The notes below the pieces were generated by a model. The model worked only from the letters and a program-made list of their open reading frames with translations, did no database searches and had not been told where the DNA came from. DNA of 64,000 bases from Pseudothauera nasutitermitis (GTDB lineage Bacteria; Pseudomonadota; Gammaproteobacteria; Burkholderiales; Rhodocyclaceae), in NCBI RefSeq assembly GCF_004801295.1, contig NZ_SSOC01000006.1:124001-188000 (forward strand). The letters run 5' to 3'. Positions 59,836-64,000 of this stretch are shown here, in pieces. The position numbers were made by a program, and so were the translations under genes. Position 1 is the first letter of the stretch. Each line of letters begins with the position of its first letter.

Positions 59836-60615
59836 TCAGCGCGACAGCCGGTAGGCCAGCCGGCCCAGCCACTCGTGCGTGGCCATCCAGCTGGCGTAGG
59901 CAGCGCCGGCGCCGGGCAGGAGATCCAGTGCGCGGGGCGTGCCGCCGGGAAAACCCAGCCAGGCCGTGGGCGCGTCGATGACCTCCAGCCCGGCGGCCTC
60001 GAATTCCGCGCGGGCGCGCGGCAGGTGCGCGGCATGGGTGACCAGGGCGATGCGCCGCACGCCGGCCGCGTGCAGCAGCACGGCGGAGAATTGCGCGTTC
60101 TGCCGGGTATCCAGCGAGGCACGTTCGGCCCAGCGCACCGGCACGCCGAATTCCTCCTCCAGGGCCTGGCGCATCAGCGTGGCCTCGGGGATGCCGCCGC
60201 CCGGCGCGCCGCCGCTGACCAGTACCGGCAGCCCGCTCTGGCGGGCCAGGCGGGCGCCGTAGCGCACGCGTTCCAGGGTCAGGCGGTTGATCGTCTCGCC
60301 GCCGAAATCCGGCGCGTTGTCGCGCCGCCCGCCGCCCAGCACGACGATGGCCTCGGCGCGTTCCAGTTCGGCGGCGCCGATCGGCGCGCGCGCTTCCAGG
60401 CCGCCCAGCAGCAGCGCGCTGCCCGCCGGCAGGGTGAGCAGCACGGCGATGGCCAGCCCGCTCCAGGCCAGCACGCGCCCGGCGCGCGGGCGGCGGGCCG
60501 TCAGCAGCAGGCCGGCGGCGATCAGCAGCAACGGGCCGATCGGCGGCAACAGCAGCGTGGCGAGCAGTTTCTTGCTCCAGAACAGCAGCAGGGCGAAGTC
60601 CAGGCTCATATGCAT
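59836..60615 (-). CDS. ElyC/SanA/YdcF-family (DUF218) envelope protein
   Basis: A 259-residue inner-membrane protein, the same length as E. coli ElyC, which is needed for peptidoglycan synthesis at low temperature. Two membrane helices (about 19-38 and 46-68) precede the DUF218 domain. That domain has AEAIVVLGGGRRDNAPDFGG (about 86-105), RVRYGARLARQSGLPVLVSG, SLDTRQNAQFSAVLLHAAGV and VTHAAHLPRARAEFEAAGLE. DUF218 proteins have a Rossmann-like periplasmic domain of unsettled chemistry. It converges tail to tail with the crotonase gene with no gap. Confidence 0.88.
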   Translation of the reverse strand: MHMSLDFALLLFWSKKLLATLLLPPIGPLLLIAAGLLLTARRPRAGRVLAWSGLAIAVLLTLPAGSALLLGGLEARAPIGAAELERAEAIVVLGGGRRDNAPDFGGETINRLTLERVRYGARLARQSGLPVLVSGGAPGGGIPEATLMRQALEEEFGVPVRWAERASLDTRQNAQFSAVLLHAAGVRRIALVTHAAHLPRARAEFEAAGLEVIDAPTAWLGFPGGTPRALDLLPGAGAAYASWMATHEWLGRLAYRLSR

Positions 60616-60682
60616 TGTCGCGGGGGGAGGGCGCCAGTATTATCCCCGCAATCCTTTTCCCGCGCGCCGCCGCGCCCGTCTC

Positions 60683-61969
60683 ATGCCCGATCATCGCTAC
60701 GGCATCGAATCGCTCTGCCTGCACGCAGGCCAACAGCCCGACCCGGTCACCGGCTCGCGCGCGGTGCCGATCCACCAGACCACCTCCTTCGTCTTCGATT
60801 CGGCCGAACACGCTGCCTCGCTGTTCAACCTGCAGACCTTCGGCAACGTCTATTCGCGCATCTCCAACCCCACCGTGGCGGTGCTGGAAGAGCGCGTGGC
60901 CGCGCTGGAAGGCGGACGCGCGGCGCTCGCCACCTCGTCCGGGCTGGCGGCGCAGATGACCTGCTTCCTGACCCTGTGCCAGGCCGGCGACGAGATCGTC
61001 GCCGCGCGCACGCTGTACGGCGGCAGCCATTCGCAGCTTGACGTCAGCCTGCGCCGCCTGGGCATCGTCACGCGCTTCGTCGATCCGTCCGACCCGGCCA
61101 ACTTCCGCGCGGCGATCAACGAACGCACCAAGGCCGTGTATGGCGAGACCATCGGCAACCCCAGCCTGAACGTGTTCGACCTCGCCGGGGTGGCCGCGGT
61201 CGCCCACGAGGCCGGCGTGCCGCTGGTCATCGACAACACCCTGGCCTCGCCCTACCTGTGCCGGCCCATCGAGCACGGCGCGGACATCGTCGTGCATTCG
61301 GCCACCAAGTTCATCGGCGGGCACGGCACCACGCTGGGCGGGGTGATGGTGGAGTCCGGCCGTTTCCCGTGGGACAACGGGCGCTTCCCGCAGATGACCG
61401 AGCCCTCCGAGGGCTACCACGGCGTGCGCTTCTACGAGACTTTCGGCGATTTCGGCTTCTGCATGAAGGCGCGCATGGAGGTGCTGCGTACCTTCGGGCA
61501 GAGCCTCGCGCCGTTCTCCGCCTTCCTGCTGCTGCAGGGGCTGGAGACCCTGCACGTGCGCATGGAGCGCCACGTCGCCAACACCCTGGCGGTGGCGGAA
61601 TTCCTCGCCGCCCATGCGGGCGTGGTCTGGGTGAATTACCCCGGCCTGCCGGACACGCCGGACCGCGCGCTGGCCGAACGCTACCTGCCCAAGGGCGCCG
61701 GCGCGGTGCTGTCCTTCGGCATCCGCGGCGGCCAGCCGGCCGGCGAGCGTTTCATCGAGGCCCTGCAGATGTTCAGCCATCTGGCCAACATCGGCGATGC
61801 GCGCAGCCTGGTGATCCACCCGGCGTCCACCACCCACCGCCAGCTTTCCGAAGAGGAGCAGCGCGCCGCCGGCGTGCCGCCGGACATGGTGCGCCTGTCG
61901 GTGGGCATCGAAAGCATCGACGACATCCTCTGGGATCTCGAACAGGCCCTGGCGAAGGCGGCGGGCTGA
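60683..61969 (+). CDS. metY: O-acetylhomoserine (thiol)-lyase-type sulfhydrylase
   Basis: PLP enzyme that makes homocysteine from an activated homoserine and sulfide. The 428 residues match the longer MetY type rather than MetZ (about 400). Visible blocks are the opening [20 protein letters not shown], the substrate loop [20 protein letters not shown], the PLP lysine in [17 protein letters not shown] (Lys about 209), and the C-terminal [21 protein letters not shown]-acetyl versus O-succinylhomoserine cannot be settled by eye. It uses sulfide of the kind made by the cysI operon of this window. A short gap of 4 bases links it to the next gene. Confidence 0.88.
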   Translation: MPDHRYGIESLCLHAGQQPDPVTGSRAVPIHQTTSFVFDSAEHAASLFNLQTFGNVYSRISNPTVAVLEERVAALEGGRAALATSSGLAAQMTCFLTLCQAGDEIVAARTLYGGSHSQLDVSLRRLGIVTRFVDPSDPANFRAAINERTKAVYGETIGNPSLNVFDLAGVAAVAHEAGVPLVIDNTLASPYLCRPIEHGADIVVHSATKFIGGHGTTLGGVMVESGRFPWDNGRFPQMTEPSEGYHGVRFYETFGDFGFCMKARMEVLRTFGQSLAPFSAFLLLQGLETLHVRMERHVANTLAVAEFLAAHAGVVWVNYPGLPDTPDRALAERYLPKGAGAVLSFGIRGGQPAGERFIEALQMFSHLANIGDARSLVIHPASTTHRQLSEEEQRAAGVPPDMVRLSVGIESIDDILWDLEQALAKAAG

Positions 61970-61973
61970 TGCG

Positions 61974-62549
61974 ATGAGCCTGCGCACCGTCCTCGTCCTG
62001 CTGATTCTCGTTCTGGTCGCCTACGCCATCGTGCAGGCACGCCGCGCCGTGGCGGCACGCCGCGCGGCCAGGCGCGCCGCCGTGCCAGCGGCGCCGGAGC
62101 GCAACGAACCCGTCGAGGACGATGGGGACGACGACGAGGAGATCGACGAGGCCGGCTTCAACTACGCGCCCCGGCCCGCCGTCACGTCCGCGCCCGCCGC
62201 CCCGGTGGCGGCATCCGCCACGGCCGAATCGGCCGCCGCCGTGGCGGAGCGCTTCAAGCTGGAACTGGAGCTGCGCCAGTTGCGCGGCGACCTGACCCGC
62301 CTGCAATCCGAGCAGACCATGCAGCGCCAGGTCATCGACGATCTGGTGGACAGCGTGCGCACGCTGCGCGAGCAGCTGGAGGCCAACCTGAGCGGGCAGG
62401 GCGTATCGCCCGAGTATGACGAGGCGCTGGTGTTCGCCCGCCGTGGCCTGGATGCCGAGGCCATCGCCGAGCGCTGCGGCATCACCGTGGCCGAGGCCGA
62501 ACTGGTGCGCTCGATGACCCAGCGCGGTGCAGGACAGGAGGACGCATGA
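61974..62549 (+). CDS. DUF2802 membrane-anchored coiled-coil protein
   Basis: A 191-residue protein with an N-terminal membrane helix (3-21, LRTVLVLLILVLVAYAIVQA), a basic patch, an acidic segment (EDDGDDDEEIDE), a coiled-coil (about 80-130, ERFKLELELRQLRGDLTRLQ), and the DUF2802 motif YDEALVFARRGLDAEAIAER followed by CGITVAEAELVRSM (about 143-176). DUF2802 resembles a small helix-turn-helix and is often encoded near flagellar genes. It overlaps the SPOR gene by 4 bases. Its function is unknown; nearby fliW gives a weak flagellar hint. Confidence 0.82.
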   Translation: MSLRTVLVLLILVLVAYAIVQARRAVAARRAARRAAVPAAPERNEPVEDDGDDDEEIDEAGFNYAPRPAVTSAPAAPVAASATAESAAAVAERFKLELELRQLRGDLTRLQSEQTMQRQVIDDLVDSVRTLREQLEANLSGQGVSPEYDEALVFARRGLDAEAIAERCGITVAEAELVRSMTQRGAGQEDA

Positions 62550-63085
62550 AACGCAAACGGCGGGCGCCAGCCCCTGCGCAGGCCGATACGTCCCCCGGCG
62601 CCCGCGCACCACTGCGCAAGGCCCTGCTGGCCGCGCTGCTGGCCGGGGTGCTGGTGCTGATCCTGGTGTGGACGGGCAGGGAACCGGCGCCGCCCGCGCC
62701 GGCCTCGCCATCGCTGGCCGCCATGCCGGCGCCTGCGCTGCCCGCCGCGCAGCCGTTGCCGGCCGCCGAGGATCTGCCCGCGCAGGACGTGCCCACCGTG
62801 CAGGCCGCCGGCATGCCCGCCGCCGCGCCCGCGGAGGCCGCGCGCGAACCGATCCACATCGTCGCCTCGCCCGCCGGGCACGTGCTGCAGCTCGGCGTGT
62901 TCGGCGCCCAGCAAAATGCCGAACGGCGGCGCGACGAACTGGTGCGCGCCGGGTTCGGCGCGCGCATCGAGAGCCGCGTGGTGCTCGGTCCCTACCCGGA
63001 CCGCGCGGCCGCCGAACAGGCCCAGGAAAAGCTGCGCGCCTCCGGGCTGGATGCCGGCATCGTGGTGCCGCCGCGCGCGCCCTGA
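62546..63085 (+). CDS. SPOR-domain membrane protein
   Basis: A 179-residue protein with a short basic N-terminus, one membrane helix (about 26-43, ALLAALLAGVLVLILVWT), a Pro/Ala-rich periplasmic linker (about 47-105) and a C-terminal SPOR domain (about 108-176; GHVLQLGVFGAQQNAERRRD, VVLGPYPDRAAAEQAQEKLR). SPOR domains bind peptidoglycan lacking stem peptides at division sites. It is coupled to DUF2802 by an ATGA overlap. FtsN-like or DamX-like roles are possible, but FtsN essential-region residues are not recognisable. Confidence 0.87.
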   Translation: MKRKRRAPAPAQADTSPGARAPLRKALLAALLAGVLVLILVWTGREPAPPAPASPSLAAMPAPALPAAQPLPAAEDLPAQDVPTVQAAGMPAAAPAEAAREPIHIVASPAGHVLQLGVFGAQQNAERRRDELVRAGFGARIESRVVLGPYPDRAAAEQAQEKLRASGLDAGIVVPPRAP

Positions 63086-63163
63086 CGCAAGGCGGCGTTG
63101 CGCCCCGCGCGGGCGCTGCTATAGTCGACCATCGACCAATCGAACGCCATGCAAGGAGCAGGG

Positions 63164-63607
63164 ATGAAAATCGAGAGCGCGCTGTTCGGCACCTTCGAGA
63201 TCGCCGAAGACAAGATCATTGAATTCCCTGCCGGCCTGCCCGGCTTCGAATCCTGCACCCGCTTCGCCCTGGTGCACGAGGACGGCAGTGATACCTCGCT
63301 GGTGCTGCTGCAAAGCGCCGACGATCCGGAGGTAGCCTTCTCGCTGGCCGAACCGGCTTCCTTCGGCATCCACTACGAATTCTCCCTGAGCGACGACGAA
63401 CAGGCGGTGCTGGGCCTGACCTCGCCGGACGAGGCCCTGGTCGCGGTGATCCTGCGCAAGGACGACGCCGAGCAGGGCACGCCGTCCACCGCCGGCCTGC
63501 GCGCCAACTTCATGGCCCCGCTGGTGCTCAACGTGGCGGCCCGGCGCGGCCTGCAGAAAGTGATCGGCAAGATGGACTGCGACATCACCCTGCGCGCCCG
63601 CTCCTGA
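63164..63607 (+). CDS. fliW: FliW flagellar assembly factor
   Basis: Small cytoplasmic protein that binds flagellin and, in many bacteria, the RNA-binding protein CsrA, so linking flagellin level to translation. The 147 residues from the ATG at 63164 (AGGAGCAGGG upstream) show [40 protein letters not shown], and the C-terminal [20 protein letters not shown], all FliW hallmarks. No csrA or fliC is in the window. An intrinsic terminator follows. Confidence 0.93.
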   Translation: MKIESALFGTFEIAEDKIIEFPAGLPGFESCTRFALVHEDGSDTSLVLLQSADDPEVAFSLAEPASFGIHYEFSLSDDEQAVLGLTSPDEALVAVILRKDDAEQGTPSTAGLRANFMAPLVLNVAARRGLQKVIGKMDCDITLRARS

Positions 63608-63627
63608 GCGCCGTCTTCGCCCGTCCG

Positions 63628-63651
63628 CCGCCCGCCGCGCGCGGGCGGTTT
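63628..63651 (+). terminator. Intrinsic terminator after fliW
   Basis: An 8-base-pair stem CCGCCCGC/GCGGGCGG (63628-63635 and 63641-63648) with a 5-base loop is followed by TTTCGTT on the plus strand. It lies 20 bases after the fliW stop. The U-run is short and interrupted, so efficiency may be partial. Confidence 0.68.
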
Positions 63652-63692
63652 CGTTCCGGGCGTCCCATTCCGCAACCCCGACTGGAGCAGCC

Positions 63693-64000
63693 ATGACCCG
63701 CAGCATCATCTCCACCCCCGCCGCGCCCGCCGCCATCGGCACCTACTCGCAGGCCGTGCGTGCCGGCGATACCGTATACGTTTCCGGCCAGATCGGCCTG
63801 GACCCGGCCTCCATGCAGATGGTGGACGGCTTCGAGGCGCAGACCGTGCGCGTGTTCGACAACCTCAAGGCGGTCGCCGAGGCGGCCGGCGGCTCGCTGG
63901 CCGACGCGGTCAAGCTGAACATCTACCTGGTCGATCTGGGCAACTTCGCCAAGGTCAACGAGATCATGGCGCGCTACTTCACCGAGCCCTATCCTGCGCG
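63693..64000 (+). CDS. ridA: RidA/YjgF-family enamine/imine deaminase (cut by window edge)
   Basis: Cytoplasmic protein that hydrolyses reactive 2-aminoacrylate and related imines made by PLP enzymes. 102 residues are visible: [40 protein letters not shown] and [20 protein letters not shown]. These match the family, including the GQIGLDP block and YSQA near the start. The catalytic Arg region (C-terminal RxxV) lies beyond the window. It follows fliW after a terminator, so it probably has its own promoter. Confidence 0.93.
   Translation, partial: MTRSIISTPAAPAAIGTYSQAVRAGDTVYVSGQIGLDPASMQMVDGFEAQTVRVFDNLKAVAEAAGGSLADAVKLNIYLVDLGNFAKVNEIMARYFTEPYPA

Overview
The window is a GC-rich (estimated by eye at roughly 65-70% G+C), densely coded stretch of chromosome from a Gram-negative betaproteobacterium. 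The tol-pal order, hslVU, a CysB-linked sulfate-assimilation block containing DUF934, a complete Na+-NQR operon and a large fatty-acid gene set suggest the Rhodocyclales (Azoarcus/Thauera-like). That placement is inferred from gene content and protein style, not from a search. I saw no rRNA, tRNA, CRISPR array, transposase or phage gene. LAYOUT: 1-2639 (minus) is ybgC-tolQ-tolR-tolA-tolB (tolB cut by the window edge). 2940-7101 (plus) holds an internally duplicated STAS-like protein, the hslVU protease behind a hairpin-rich leader, and an AEC permease. 7105-9203 (minus) holds an unknown protein, the S4 heat-shock protein HslR and a GNAT acetyltransferase. 9308-14589 (minus) is the assimilatory sulfate operon cysI-DUF934-cysH-cysD-cysN, with cysB divergent at 14725. 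15707-18037 has a Fic protein with an altered FIC motif and a strong palindromic operator, then a small Fe-S protein. 18058-20453 (minus) is aspartase plus asparaginase. 20603-27533 has a CHASE-PAS-PAS-GGDEF cyclase, an Atm1-like ABC exporter, and an HDOD/DUF1631 pair. 27851-46992 (plus) is the most interesting block. A four-gene envelope module (DUF1302 outer-membrane protein, DUF1329 periplasmic protein, YCF48-type propeller, MMPL/RND permease) is followed by a PsrA-like TetR regulator. Then comes an eight-gene fatty-acid operon with FadE, two thiolases, two fused hydratase/dehydrogenases of opposite domain order, a DegV protein, a thioesterase and a DUF4442 hotdog protein. 47054-48160 (minus) is a second, canonical Fic protein with two matched palindromic operators. 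48686-54546 (plus) is nqrABCDEF. 54758-58802 (minus) is an iron-signalling operon fecI-fecR-TonB receptor with a Fur-like box. 59035-64000 holds a crotonase, an ElyC-like protein, a homoserine sulfhydrylase, DUF2802, SPOR, FliW and a RidA protein cut by the edge. HOW IT WORKS TOGETHER: The envelope module and the tetR/beta-oxidation unit each start with a good sigma-70 promoter overlapped by nearly the same operator (15 of 18 bases identical, AAAC-N4-GTTY core). This points to one acyl-CoA-responsive TetR repressor coupling transport of a hydrophobic substrate across the envelope to its beta-oxidation. NADH from beta-oxidation could be reoxidised by Na+-NQR. The sulfur block reduces sulfate by way of APS, and the sulfhydrylase at 60683 can place the sulfide into homocysteine.
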